A stretch of 64,000 bases of DNA from NCBI RefSeq assembly GCF_002104765.1, contig NZ_NCXM01000005.1, positions 168,698 through 232,697 on the forward strand. Reading direction: 5' to 3'. The notes beneath the pieces were generated by a model. It was not told the origin of the DNA. It was given only the letters and a program-made list of their open reading frames with translations, and ran no database searches. Below are positions 47,071 to 55,619 of the stretch, one piece after another; the first letter of the stretch is position 1, and each line of letters begins with the position of its first letter. The position numbers were made by a program, and so were the translations under genes. This DNA comes from Mycolicibacterium vulneris. GTDB lineage: Bacteria > Actinomycetota > Actinomycetes > Mycobacteriales > Mycobacteriaceae.

Positions 47071-48224
47071 CTGTGTTCTCCCAATACGTCTCGTGCCACC
47101 AGCATGCGCTGCACCTCGATGGTGCCCGATGCGACGGTGGCCGCTTGCGCGTAGCGCCAATGGTCTTCGATGGCCCCGTGCAGTGCAGCGGAGGTTCCGC
47201 TGTCCAGCGCCGTCGGGCCCAGCACGTCGAACAGCAACTCCGCGACGAGTTGATCGCACGTCGTGGTGATGATCCGCGCCGCACTGGCGGCCGCCCCCGC
47301 AGCCGGGTCGTCCTGCAGTGAGACCGCGCGATAGGCGAGCAGCCGGGCGACCCGTAGGTCGACGAGCGCGCGCACCCACCGGGTGCGGATCGTTTCGGGC
47401 AGTTGATCCCAGTCGTCGCCGAGCTGGGCGCGCATGCGTTCGAGCAGCGATTCACAGCGCGCGTAGCGGGCGATGCCCACCCGCTCGAACGCCAGGGCTT
47501 CACGCATCACCCGCCATCCGTCGCCGACCTCGCCGAGCACGTCACCGGGGAACGCCTGCACGTCGTCCAGGAACATCTCGTTCAGGTGGTGGGGTCCCAG
47601 CATCGACGGGATCGGCCGGACGGTGAAGCCGGCCCGGTCCATCGGGATCAGAAACAGGGTGAGCCGCTTATGTTTTGGAGCCTCGGGGTCGGTGCACGCC
47701 GCCAGGACGCACCAGGATGCCATCAGCGCGTACGACGTCCACACCTTCTGGCCGGTGATGCGCCATCCGTCGCCGTCGGCGACGGCGCGGGTACGCAGCG
47801 ACACCAGGTCGGTGCCGGCCTCCGGCTCGGAAAAGCCCTGGCACCAGATCACGTCTCCGGAGGCGATGGCCGCCAGGTGCTTGGTCTTCTGTTCGGCCGT
47901 CCCGTACCGCATCAGCGCGGGCCCGACCCAGTTGATCCCCATGTACTGCGGACCGCGCGGCTCGTGTTGGGCCCACATCTCCTCGCGCAGCACCGTCTGC
48001 TGCCAGACCGAACCACCGCCGCCGCCATGCTCTTTCGGCCACGCCAGCGCCAGCAGCCCCTCGGCGGCCAGCAGTTTGCAGAACGTCTCGGTGGTGGCGA
48101 GGTCCTGCGGGTTCTCGGTGCAGGCACCCAAAAAGTCGGCGGGGATGTGGTTGGCAACCAGCTCGCGCAGATGTCCGCGAAGTCGTCCGGCGTCGTCGCC
48201 GAGGTCGTAATCCATGGTCGTCAT
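47067..48224 (-). CDS. Acyl-CoA dehydrogenase, FAD/catalytic-type subunit
   Basis: A 385-residue acyl-CoA dehydrogenase. ALAWPKEHGGGGGSVWQQTV is near 55-75, CQGFSEPEAGTDLVSLRTRA near 125-145, WRITGQKVWTSYA near 155, and the C-terminal TIEVQRMLVARDVLG. ATG 48224 overlaps the upstream stop (ATGA). With the short chain at 46135 it likely forms one heteromeric dehydrogenase. An upstream extension of the frame lies inside the preceding gene and is not used. Confidence 0.9.
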   Translation of the reverse strand: MTTMDYDLGDDAGRLRGHLRELVANHIPADFLGACTENPQDLATTETFCKLLAAEGLLALAWPKEHGGGGGSVWQQTVLREEMWAQHEPRGPQYMGINWVGPALMRYGTAEQKTKHLAAIASGDVIWCQGFSEPEAGTDLVSLRTRAVADGDGWRITGQKVWTSYALMASWCVLAACTDPEAPKHKRLTLFLIPMDRAGFTVRPIPSMLGPHHLNEMFLDDVQAFPGDVLGEVGDGWRVMREALAFERVGIARYARCESLLERMRAQLGDDWDQLPETIRTRWVRALVDLRVARLLAYRAVSLQDDPAAGAAASAARIITTTCDQLVAELLFDVLGPTALDSGTSAALHGAIEDHWRYAQAATVASGTIEVQRMLVARDVLGEHR

Positions 48225-49327
48225 CCCTTCGGCAGCCCGAGCAGCCGCTCGGCGATGATGTTGCGCTGAACCTCCGACGTCCCGCCGTAGATCGTTGCGG
48301 CCAGCGCGTCCTGACGTTCGAACAGCAGATCCGGATCGGTGGCCGAATCGGGGCCCGCGGCGGCCGCACTCAGTTCCCAAACGCGCTGTAAGGTAAGCGA
48401 TCCGAGCAGCTTCATGGTGTCGGCTTCCGGGCTGGGCCGTCCCGCGAGTTCGTTGCCCAGCGCGCGATATCCGGTGGCCCGCAACGCTTCCGCATCGGCC
48501 AGCAGCGAACCGAGTTCGGCGTACACGTCCTGGCTCGAGTCCGCGGCGCCGGCCTCGCGCACCGAGGCCAGCCCCCGTTTGATCTCGACCCAGTTCATGA
48601 TCCAGATCATCTGGCGCTCATGGTGTAGCGACGACAGGGCGACGTTCCAGCCGCCGTTGAGTGGCCCCAGCAGGTTTTCGGCCGGCACCGCGACGTCGTC
48701 GAGGAAGACTTCGCAGAACGTTTCGTCGGAGATCGACGCCATCCGGATGGGCTCGACCCTGACCCCGGGGGAATGCAGATCGAGGATGAGGCAGGAGATG
48801 CCGCGGTGTTTGGGGGCTTCCGGATCGGTGCGGGCGTACAGGGTGCACCATCGCGACAGGTGCGCCTGGGTGGTCCAGATCTTGTGGCCGTCGACCCGGA
48901 ATACGTCGCCGTCGAGCACCGCGCGGGTGCGTAGGCCGGCAAAATCCGACCCGGCCTCGGGTTCGGACATGCCCAGCGCCCACCACTCGTCGCCGCGCAG
49001 CAGCGGGACGAGCAGACGCTCGATCTGGGCGGGCGTGCCGAACTGGCGGATGCCGGGCGCGGCCACGCCGGGGCCCTGAATGTTGGGGAGTTTGGGTGCG
49101 GACCGCAGCGCCGCCTCGATCCGGACTTCCATGGCGTCGCGCAAGCCCAGCGAGCGGCCGCCGTGCTCGCGCGGCCAGGTCGGTTGTAACCACCCGGCCT
49201 CGAACGAGGCGCGCTGGTAATCGCGCCGCAACCCGAGATCCCAGCGGTATTGCCGATAGTTCGCGTAGTAGTCGTCGGGCAGAAACTCCGCCAACCACGC
49301 GCTGAATTCCTCCACCACCGGGCTCAA
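48221..49327 (-). CDS. Acyl-CoA dehydrogenase, FAD/catalytic-type subunit
   Basis: A 368-residue acyl-CoA dehydrogenase. GWLQPTWPREHGGRSLGLRD is near 45-65, LGMSEPEAGSDFAGLRTRA near 118, FRVDGHKIWTTQAHLSRW near 142, and the C-terminal IYGGTSEVQRNIIAERLLGL carries the expected terminal motif. The start is TTG 49327, overlapping the upstream stop (TTGA). It is the probable mate of the partner-type chain at 49324-50403. Confidence 0.9.
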   Translation of the reverse strand: MSPVVEEFSAWLAEFLPDDYYANYRQYRWDLGLRRDYQRASFEAGWLQPTWPREHGGRSLGLRDAMEVRIEAALRSAPKLPNIQGPGVAAPGIRQFGTPAQIERLLVPLLRGDEWWALGMSEPEAGSDFAGLRTRAVLDGDVFRVDGHKIWTTQAHLSRWCTLYARTDPEAPKHRGISCLILDLHSPGVRVEPIRMASISDETFCEVFLDDVAVPAENLLGPLNGGWNVALSSLHHERQMIWIMNWVEIKRGLASVREAGAADSSQDVYAELGSLLADAEALRATGYRALGNELAGRPSPEADTMKLLGSLTLQRVWELSAAAAGPDSATDPDLLFERQDALAATIYGGTSEVQRNIIAERLLGLPKG

Positions 49328-50403
49328 GCGGCACCCCCGCAGAATCGGCGGCCCACCTCGTAATACAGAGAGCGGCTGTCGCCCAGCATGGCGGCGCCCT
49401 GCCAGGCGCGGCGCACATAGAGGTGGGCGTCGTGCTCCCAGGTCTGCCCGAGGGCGCCGTGCACCTGGACCGCGGTGCGCGCACAGCCGGTCGCCGCGTC
49501 ATTGGCCGCCGCCTTGGCCAGCGCCGCGGCGGTCCACAGCTCTGCGGGGGGCGTGGTCGGGTCGGCGAGCCGGGCCGCCGCCGCATAGGTCAGGCTGCGG
49601 GCACGCTCGACGCTGACGTAGTTGTCGGCCAGTGCGTGCTTGACGCCCTGGAACGCGCCGATCGGCTGGCCGAACTGGCGCCGTGATTTCGCGTACTCGA
49701 CCGAGCGGTACAACGCCGAGCTCGCCACGCCGAGGAGGTCGGCGGCCGAGGCCACCCAGGGCGCCACGAATGCCGATCCGAGGTCGACCGGTGCAACCGC
49801 GATGGGCTCCGCGTCGATCTCGACGCCTGCCAACGGCTGGGCGGGATCGGTGGATTCGGCCGCCGGCACCGCGGTGACCCCGTCGCCGCACCGGGCGACG
49901 GCCGCCACGGTGTCACCGCCGTCGGAGCGCGCCAGAGTGACGACGAGCTCGGCGCGCGACACGTTGGGGACGGCAACCGCCGTGCCGCGCAGGCGTCCCT
50001 GGCGCAGTGTCATGGGCGCCCCGGGCAGTCGGGATCCCTCGGCGTGGACGGCCAGGGTGGCCACCACGCCGCCGGCGATGTCGGTCAGCACGGAGTCGAG
50101 TCCGGTGTTGCGCAGCAGGCCCGCGGCCAGACCGACGCTGCCCAGCAACGGAATCGGCGCGACGGCCGCACCGCATTCCTCGAGAACCACGGCCAGCTCG
50201 ACCGGTCCGTAGTCGCCGGCCCCTTCCTCTGAGGGGGCGGCGAGTTCGGTCCAGCCGAGATCGACCACCGTCTTCCACAGGGTGCGCCAGCGCTCGGGAT
50301 CGGTGATCGCTTGACGTGCGGCGTCGGGCGGGCACTCCGTACGTAATATGTCGCGTACGGTGTCGCGCAGCGACAGTTGCTCCGAGTTCAGTCCGACATC
50401 CAT
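49324..50403 (-). CDS. Acyl-CoA dehydrogenase, partner-type subunit; first gene of operon
   Basis: A 359-residue acyl-CoA dehydrogenase-family protein. LGWTELAAPSEEGAGDYGPV is near 50-70, SRRQFGQPIGAFQGVKHALA near 245-265, and the C-terminal AVQVHGALGQTWEHDAHLYV matches the partner-chain signature also seen at 34124. ATG 50403 has AGAGG a few bases upstream; the longer frame lies in promoter sequence. It heads an operon of five overlapping genes ending at 44633. The recurring 18-bp element sits immediately upstream. Confidence 0.9.
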   Translation of the reverse strand: MDVGLNSEQLSLRDTVRDILRTECPPDAARQAITDPERWRTLWKTVVDLGWTELAAPSEEGAGDYGPVELAVVLEECGAAVAPIPLLGSVGLAAGLLRNTGLDSVLTDIAGGVVATLAVHAEGSRLPGAPMTLRQGRLRGTAVAVPNVSRAELVVTLARSDGGDTVAAVARCGDGVTAVPAAESTDPAQPLAGVEIDAEPIAVAPVDLGSAFVAPWVASAADLLGVASSALYRSVEYAKSRRQFGQPIGAFQGVKHALADNYVSVERARSLTYAAAARLADPTTPPAELWTAAALAKAAANDAATGCARTAVQVHGALGQTWEHDAHLYVRRAWQGAAMLGDSRSLYYEVGRRFCGGAA

Positions 50404-50410
50404 AAGACCT

Positions 50411-50428
50411 CTAACATAGTAAAGATAA
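50411..50428. promoter_or_regulatory. Recurring 18-bp element upstream of the FadE operon
   Basis: CTAACATAGTAAAGATAA lies eight bases upstream of the operon's first ATG (50403, minus strand) and about 50 bases before the divergent LLM gene. It matches 32704-32721 at 15 of 18 positions and 56922-56939 at 14 of 18. It could regulate both directions. Confidence 0.6.
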
Positions 50429-50479
50429 TAAACTAGCCGTGCCGTCGCAATCGCACGGAACCCGACGTTGAGGTGGCGC

Positions 50480-51340
50480 ATGGCCGAGTGGTATCTGTTC
50501 CTGCCGCAGGTGCGATTGGCGGCGGCCGAGATCGCGGACCGGGCATGTCACGCCGAGGCCAGCGGCTTCGACGGGATCGCCTTCATCGATCACCTCGAGG
50601 CGCCCGGGCTGCCCGACGAAAGCATCTGGGAGGCAATGGGCGTTGCGACCTGGGTAGCCGCCAAGACCGAGCGGCTGCGGGTCGGTCACCTGGTGCTGTG
50701 TGACGCGTTTCGGCATCCTGCCGTGCTCGCTAAACAGGCCGTCACGTTGTCGGAGGCATCCGGGGGCAGGTTCGAGTTAGGCCTCGGGGCGGGGTCGTGG
50801 CCATCGGAGTTCGCGAGATTCGATGTCGGGCAACAAGATCCGCGCGCACGGGTCGAACAACTCGGCCGCCACCTGGAATTGATCAGGCGGTACTGGGGCG
50901 ACGACGACGACCAATCCGGGACGGCCCCGCAGGCTCCGCGCCGGTCCTACCCGATACCGCTGGTCCTGGGTGGAAGCGGCCCCAAGATGATGGAACTCGT
51001 TCGCAGATACGCGGATTGGTGGAATTTGCCGGCGAACCAGCTTGACAGGCTGCCGAAGCTCGCCCCGGCCGCGGGAACGGCCCGGATGTCGATTCAGCAG
51101 ATGGTCGGCTTCGTGCGGTCGGGGGACGACCCCGACACCGTGCGCGAGGTGAGCACCCGTCGATTCGGCAACCTCGGGTCCGGGCTGGTCTGCGGCGACG
51201 CCGACGAGCTGATCGGGCACTTCCGCCGGCTGGCCGCCCAACGGGTCGAGCGGTTCTACGTGTGGTTCGCCGACTTCGCGGCTCCAGACTCCCTGCACGA
51301 GTTCGGCGAATCGGTGATCAAGGCCTTCCCGGCGGCGTAA
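50480..51340 (+). CDS. F420-dependent LLM-class oxidoreductase
   Basis: A 286-residue luciferase-like protein beginning MAEWYLFLPQVRLAAAEIAD. GFDGIAFIDHLEAPGLPDES, LRVGHLVLCDAFRHPAVLAK and GGRFELGLGAGSWPSEF are typical of the mycobacterial F420-binding group. GAGG lies just upstream of ATG 50480. It is divergent from the FadE operon and convergent, with a 3-base gap, to the SDR gene. It may carry out a redox step on a pathway intermediate. Confidence 0.87.
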   Translation: MAEWYLFLPQVRLAAAEIADRACHAEASGFDGIAFIDHLEAPGLPDESIWEAMGVATWVAAKTERLRVGHLVLCDAFRHPAVLAKQAVTLSEASGGRFELGLGAGSWPSEFARFDVGQQDPRARVEQLGRHLELIRRYWGDDDDQSGTAPQAPRRSYPIPLVLGGSGPKMMELVRRYADWWNLPANQLDRLPKLAPAAGTARMSIQQMVGFVRSGDDPDTVREVSTRRFGNLGSGLVCGDADELIGHFRRLAAQRVERFYVWFADFAAPDSLHEFGESVIKAFPAA

Positions 51341-51343
51341 GCC

Positions 51344-52060
51344 TCACCCTCGTCGCTTGCGGCGCCGCGCCTCGGTCGGCACCACCGGCGGCCGCGCGAA
51401 GGGACCGCGCTGCACGGCGGACAACCGGATCTCCGGCAGATCGACCGACGGGTCGACGGTGTCCAGCCAGGCAACCGCCTCGGCGACGTCGGACACCGCG
51501 ATCGCGTACATCTCGAACGGGACGTCCTGCAGCATTTCGGTGGCCACGGGTCCGGGCGTGACGATGTGCACGCTGATGCCGTCGCGGTCGACTTCGAGCG
51601 CCAGGGCGCGCGCGAACGCGTTCATGCCGGCCTTGGACGCGGAGTAGGCGGTGCGGGACGGCATCGGCTCGTGCGCGGCCGACGACGAGATGAACACCAG
51701 CCGCGAGCCCGCCGTCATCTTCGGCAGCACCGCGGACGTCACCACGAAGCACGAATCCAGGTTGGCCGACATGATGGCCTGCCACTGCTCGAAGGTCTGC
51801 TTGCGCGCGTAGGTTCCCCCGAGCGCACCGGCCGCGTGAACCACCAGGTCGATCGTCTCCAATGTGCTTATCGCAGCGGGGAATCCGCCGGGGTCGGATG
51901 CGTCGGCCACGACGTGACGGGCGCCCATCTCCTCGGCGGCGGCGCGTAACGGGGCCTCGCGGCGCGCCGAGAGCACCACGTCGTAGCCACGCTCAACCAG
52001 CTTGCGCGCGCACCCTTTTCCGATCCCGCCGCTGCCGCCGGTGACCAATGCGGTTCGCAT
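51344..52060 (-). CDS. SDR-family oxidoreductase
   Basis: A 238-residue classical short-chain dehydrogenase. The cofactor motif is ALVTGGSGGIGKGCARKLVE at residues 4-23, the serine region LVFISSSAAHEP, and the catalytic YSASK motif in RTAYSASKAGMNAFARALAL is intact. HIVTPGPVATEML follows. ATG 52060 puts the Rossmann strand at the N-terminus. The tail is Arg/Lys-rich (TEARRRKRRG). It lies 19 bases downstream of the FadR-type regulator gene on the same strand. Confidence 0.88.
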   Translation of the reverse strand: MRTALVTGGSGGIGKGCARKLVERGYDVVLSARREAPLRAAAEEMGARHVVADASDPGGFPAAISTLETIDLVVHAAGALGGTYARKQTFEQWQAIMSANLDSCFVVTSAVLPKMTAGSRLVFISSSAAHEPMPSRTAYSASKAGMNAFARALALEVDRDGISVHIVTPGPVATEMLQDVPFEMYAIAVSDVAEAVAWLDTVDPSVDLPEIRLSAVQRGPFARPPVVPTEARRRKRRG

Positions 52061-52079
52061 GACCGTTGCAGGCCGCTCG

Positions 52080-52901
52080 TCAGGAGTGCCGGATATCCCG
52101 CGGCCGCGACAACGCCTGCGGGGAGAGCGCATAGATGCGTTGATCGTGCTGGCCGGAGAGGACATAGGTCTGCGTGTCGGCCAGATGGCGACCCGCGATG
52201 CGGCGGGCCCGGTCGACGTTACCCTCGGCGATGGTCTCGGTCAGCTTGACGTGCGTGTTGAGCACCGCGCGGCGCTGAGTGAGCGACGGGTAGGTGCCAC
52301 GGGACGCACTCTCGTCGGCCCACTGCCGTTCGTGACTGGTCCACAGCGTCTCCAGGCTGCCGACGACCGCGATGATCGTGTGATTGCCGCAGCCGCGGAC
52401 GACCTGATCGTGGAATTCGCGCCCGATTTCGGTGAAAAGCCGTCCGTCGTCCAGGTTTTCGGCCATCGACTCGTTGATTCGGGTGAGCTCGGGTATTAGA
52501 GTCTCCGCCCGGTCCGGCCGGCGGGCGGCCAATGCGGCGCAGGCGGGCTCGAGTTCCTGCAAAGCCATGCCGAGGTCGGCGACCTCGACGGACTCGCTCT
52601 GCAGCAACAACCCGAGCATGTAAGCGGCGCTGGTCTTCGCCGGGGCGTGGACGACGGCACCACCACGGTTGCCGCGCCGCACCGAAACCAGCCCCTCGGT
52701 CTCCAGGATCCGCAGGGCTTCGCGCAGCGACACCAAACTCACGTTGAACTGTTCGACGAGCACCTCTTGGCGTGGCAAGAGATCACCGTCCGCGAGCTCG
52801 CCGTCGATGATCTGACGGCGCAACTCGTCGGCTACGATTTCGGCGATCCGCGGCGCCGACAACCGGCGCCGGGCGTCGGGGCCAATTCCCAAGGCGGTCA
52901 T
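52080..52901 (-). CDS. FadR/GntR-type transcriptional regulator
   Basis: A 273-residue GntR-family regulator. The winged helix-turn-helix spans about residues 15-80 (RRQIIDGELADGDLLPRQEV then LVEQFNVSLVSLREALRILE), followed by an FCD ligand domain with the metal-site histidines in EIGREFHDQVVRGCGNHTII and DRARRIAGRHLADTQTYVL. I prefer ATG 52901, preceded by GAGGA, over the ATG seven codons upstream. It is divergent from the CoA-transferase gene across a gap with an 8-bp-arm palindrome and is the likely regulator of the island. Confidence 0.88.
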   Translation of the reverse strand: MTALGIGPDARRRLSAPRIAEIVADELRRQIIDGELADGDLLPRQEVLVEQFNVSLVSLREALRILETEGLVSVRRGNRGGAVVHAPAKTSAAYMLGLLLQSESVEVADLGMALQELEPACAALAARRPDRAETLIPELTRINESMAENLDDGRLFTEIGREFHDQVVRGCGNHTIIAVVGSLETLWTSHERQWADESASRGTYPSLTQRRAVLNTHVKLTETIAEGNVDRARRIAGRHLADTQTYVLSGQHDQRIYALSPQALSRPRDIRHS

Positions 52902-52933
52902 CCGATCCTCGAACACATGCAACTCGCTGGCTT

Positions 52934-52964
52934 AGCTATTTTAGCAGTAATGATATAAATAGCT
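52934..52964. promoter_or_regulatory. Palindrome in the FadR / CoA-transferase divergent promoter
   Basis: AGCTATTT (52934-52941) and AAATAGCT (52957-52964) are perfect 8-bp inverted arms around a 15-base spacer. The spacer contains CAGTAATGATAT, a weak form of the AGTAWARATA core found at the other 18-bp elements. It sits between the regulator and the divergent CoA-transferase gene. Confidence 0.55.
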
Positions 52965-52994
52965 TCCCTGGTCGCATGTCGATCGGAAGGGCGG

Positions 52995-55388
52995 GTGCAG
53001 TTGAGCGAGCGGTCCGAAAGCCGACCGACACCGCTACACGATTTGCGTGTCGTCGAGATCAGTGACCGGATAGCGGGCAGCTACTGCGGGAAGCTGTTGC
53101 GCGACGCCGGCGCGCAGGTGCATAAGATCGAACCGCCGCAAGGGGATTGGTTGCGGCGCTACTCCGCCAGCGCTTCCTCGATTCCCCAGGAACGCAGCGG
53201 GCCGTTTTTCAGTTACCTCAACGCGGGCAAGCGCAGCATGACTTTTCCCCCCGGCTCGCAGCGCTATCGCGACGAACTGGCCGGCGCCGACGTCATCGTT
53301 GTGACGGCGGGCCGGGGGCGCGCCGCGGCGCTGGGCATCGACCCACAACAGCTGCTGGAAGACTCGCCGCGGGCGATCATCGTCAGCATCTCCGACTTCG
53401 GCTGGACCGGACCCTACGCGGACCGGGCCGCCACCGAGTTCACCCTGCAGGCGTGGGCGGGTTCGCCCGGCTTCCGCGGCGATCCGGCCGGGCCGCCGAT
53501 CTCTATCGGCGGCGATCTGGGCGAGTACATGGGCGGCGTGTTCGCCGCGTTCGGCGCCCTGGCGGTGCGCCGTCGCGTCGAGCACGGCGGGCCTGGCGAA
53601 CACCTGGACCTGTCCATGCTGGAAGCGTTGACCACGATGCAGAGCAGCGAATGGCTGCACTCGCAGCTGCTGCGCGTCCCACCGATCCGGCGCACCACCG
53701 AGGTCCCGTCGATCGAACCCGCCAAGGACGGCTACGTCGGCATCACCATGGTCACCGGCCAGCAGTGGCTCGACTTCGCCGCGATGGTCGAACGCCCGCA
53801 GTTGGAGGAGATCGAACAGCTGCGGTTTCAGATCGGCCGGTGGCAATATCGCGACCTGATCCGCGAGCAGATCCGCCCGTGGCTGGCCGAACGCACCGTC
53901 GCCGAAATCGTCGAACTCGGACAACTGTTCCGGCTGCCGATCGCCGCGCTGGGCAACGGCTCCACCATCCGGGAGCTGGAGTATGTGCGCGAGCGAGAGG
54001 TCTTCACCCGCAACCCCGCCGGGTTCGATCAGCCCCGGCCGCCCTGGCTGATGTCGGTGTGTGCGCCCGCACCCGTGGGTGACACACCCGTGTGCGGTGA
54101 GGCCGACGACGAGTCCCCTTGGCGCCGTGCGGAATCCGATGCCGAGCCCGAACTGGACGGGCTGCCGTTGGCCGGTGTCCGCATCGTCGACCTCACCGCG
54201 TTCTGGGCCGGGCCGGCCGCGACCCATCTGCTGGCCGCTTTCGGCGCCGACGTCGTCAAGGTCGAGTCGATCCAGCGTCCCGACGGCATCCGATACTCCG
54301 GCGGGATGCGCACCGACGTGGACGACTGGTGGGAGTACGGCTGGGTGTTCCACGCGATGAACACCAACAAGCGTTCGGTCACACTGGATTTGGGCTCCGG
54401 GCAGGGCCGCCGTCTGTTCACCGAGTTGGTCGCGGGCGCCGACGTCGTGATCGAGAACTTCTCGCCCCGGGTGATGGAGCAATTCGGGCTCACCGACGAT
54501 GTGCTGCGCGAGGTCAACCCGAAGTTGGTGTTCGCCCGGATGCCCGCGTTCGGTATCGAGGGGCCATGGCGGGAACGCGTCGGGTTCGCCCCCACCATGG
54601 AACAGATCGCCGGCCTGGCCTGGGTGACCGGCCTGCCCGACGCGCCACCGGTGACGCCGCGCGGGGCGTGCGATCCGCTGGCCGGTGTGCACGCCGCGTT
54701 CGCCGTGCTGGCCGCGCTGAACTTCGCCGAACGCACCGGGACGGGCCAACTGCTCGAACTGCCGATGCTCGAAACCGTGCTCAACGCCACCGCGATTCAG
54801 GCGATCGAGTCCGAGGTCTTCGGGGCGACGCTGAGCCGTCGCGGCAACCGCGGTCACAGCGCGGCGATCCAGAACATCTACCGCTGCGCCGGATCCGACG
54901 ACTGGATCGCGATCACCGTTCGCGACGACGCGCAGTGGAGTGCGCTGGTGGACGTGATGGATCGACCGGCGTGGTGCGGCGACGACGAGTTGTCCACCGT
55001 CGCCGGGCGGCACGGTCGAGCCGACGACATCGATGGAAGGCTGGCGGACTGGTTCGCCCGGCAGCCGCTTGATCCGACGGTGGAGCGGTTGGCCGGCGCG
55101 GGCGTACCCGCGGCCCCGGTGGTGTCGCCGTCGCTGGTCACCGACAACCCGCAACTGCGCGAGCGTGGCTTTTTCGAGTCGTTGCATCATGCGAGTACCG
55201 GCCTCGGGTTGTACCCCTGCCCGCCGTTCGCTCGGCTCGCCGGGCAGGATCAGTGGCTGCTGCGGCCGCCGCCCAGGTTGGGCGAGCACAATGAAGAGAT
55301 CCTGCGCGATCGGTGCGGGCTGACCGACGAAGAGCTGACACGCCTCGCGACCGGCGGGGTGATCGGGACCCGACCCAAGGGCCTCTAG
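52995..55388 (+). CDS. Double-domain family III (CaiB/BaiF) CoA-transferase
   Basis: A 797-residue protein with two complete CaiB/BaiF domains in tandem. The first (about 15-350) begins DLRVVEISDRIAGSYCGKLL; the second (about 390-790) begins LAGVRIVDLTAFWAGPAATH. Single-domain members are about 400 residues and dimerise as interlocked rings. The residues aligned with the catalytic aspartate are kept in both halves (GGDLGEYMGG and GACDPLAGVHA). It would move CoA between acids, sparing ATP. GTG 52995 follows GGAAGGG. It leads toward the ferredoxin gene 18 bases on. Confidence 0.9.
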   Translation: MQLSERSESRPTPLHDLRVVEISDRIAGSYCGKLLRDAGAQVHKIEPPQGDWLRRYSASASSIPQERSGPFFSYLNAGKRSMTFPPGSQRYRDELAGADVIVVTAGRGRAAALGIDPQQLLEDSPRAIIVSISDFGWTGPYADRAATEFTLQAWAGSPGFRGDPAGPPISIGGDLGEYMGGVFAAFGALAVRRRVEHGGPGEHLDLSMLEALTTMQSSEWLHSQLLRVPPIRRTTEVPSIEPAKDGYVGITMVTGQQWLDFAAMVERPQLEEIEQLRFQIGRWQYRDLIREQIRPWLAERTVAEIVELGQLFRLPIAALGNGSTIRELEYVREREVFTRNPAGFDQPRPPWLMSVCAPAPVGDTPVCGEADDESPWRRAESDAEPELDGLPLAGVRIVDLTAFWAGPAATHLLAAFGADVVKVESIQRPDGIRYSGGMRTDVDDWWEYGWVFHAMNTNKRSVTLDLGSGQGRRLFTELVAGADVVIENFSPRVMEQFGLTDDVLREVNPKLVFARMPAFGIEGPWRERVGFAPTMEQIAGLAWVTGLPDAPPVTPRGACDPLAGVHAAFAVLAALNFAERTGTGQLLELPMLETVLNATAIQAIESEVFGATLSRRGNRGHSAAIQNIYRCAGSDDWIAITVRDDAQWSALVDVMDRPAWCGDDELSTVAGRHGRADDIDGRLADWFARQPLDPTVERLAGAGVPAAPVVSPSLVTDNPQLRERGFFESLHHASTGLGLYPCPPFARLAGQDQWLLRPPPRLGEHNEEILRDRCGLTDEELTRLATGGVIGTRPKGL

Positions 55389-55406
55389 AGAAGTGGAGGG
55401 CGTCTG

Positions 55407-55598
55407 ATGCGCGTAACGGTCGACGAAAACTTGTGTGAGGCCAACGGCTTCTGCGAATCGCTTGCGGCGGAAGTGTTTGAGCTGGGCGACGAAGACGTGG
55501 TGCAGATCGCGGACGGCCCCGTGCCGCCGCGCCTGGAAATCGACGTGCGCGCCGCGGTGGACCAATGTCCCAAGGCCGCGCTGCGCCTGCAGGACTGA
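55407..55598 (+). CDS. 3Fe-4S-type ferredoxin
   Basis: A 63-residue ferredoxin. Cysteines occur in NLCEANGFCESL and DQCPKAAL, giving the CxxxxxC...CP pattern of mycobacterial P450-linked [3Fe-4S] ferredoxins; a classic fourth-cluster cysteine is absent. It is on the opposite strand from the P450 at 55620-56858, with a 21-base convergent gap, and is the obvious electron donor for it. Confidence 0.9.
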   Translation: MRVTVDENLCEANGFCESLAAEVFELGDEDVVQIADGPVPPRLEIDVRAAVDQCPKAALRLQD

Positions 55599-55619
55599 CC
55601 GCCGCTTGAGCGCGCCGAC

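Noticed and set aside
53034..55565. 843-codon open frame antisense to the CoA-transferase and ferredoxin genes
   Set aside because: It mirrors the well-supported plus-strand genes; the peptide is Arg/His/Gly-rich with no domain, as expected for antisense frames in GC-rich DNA.
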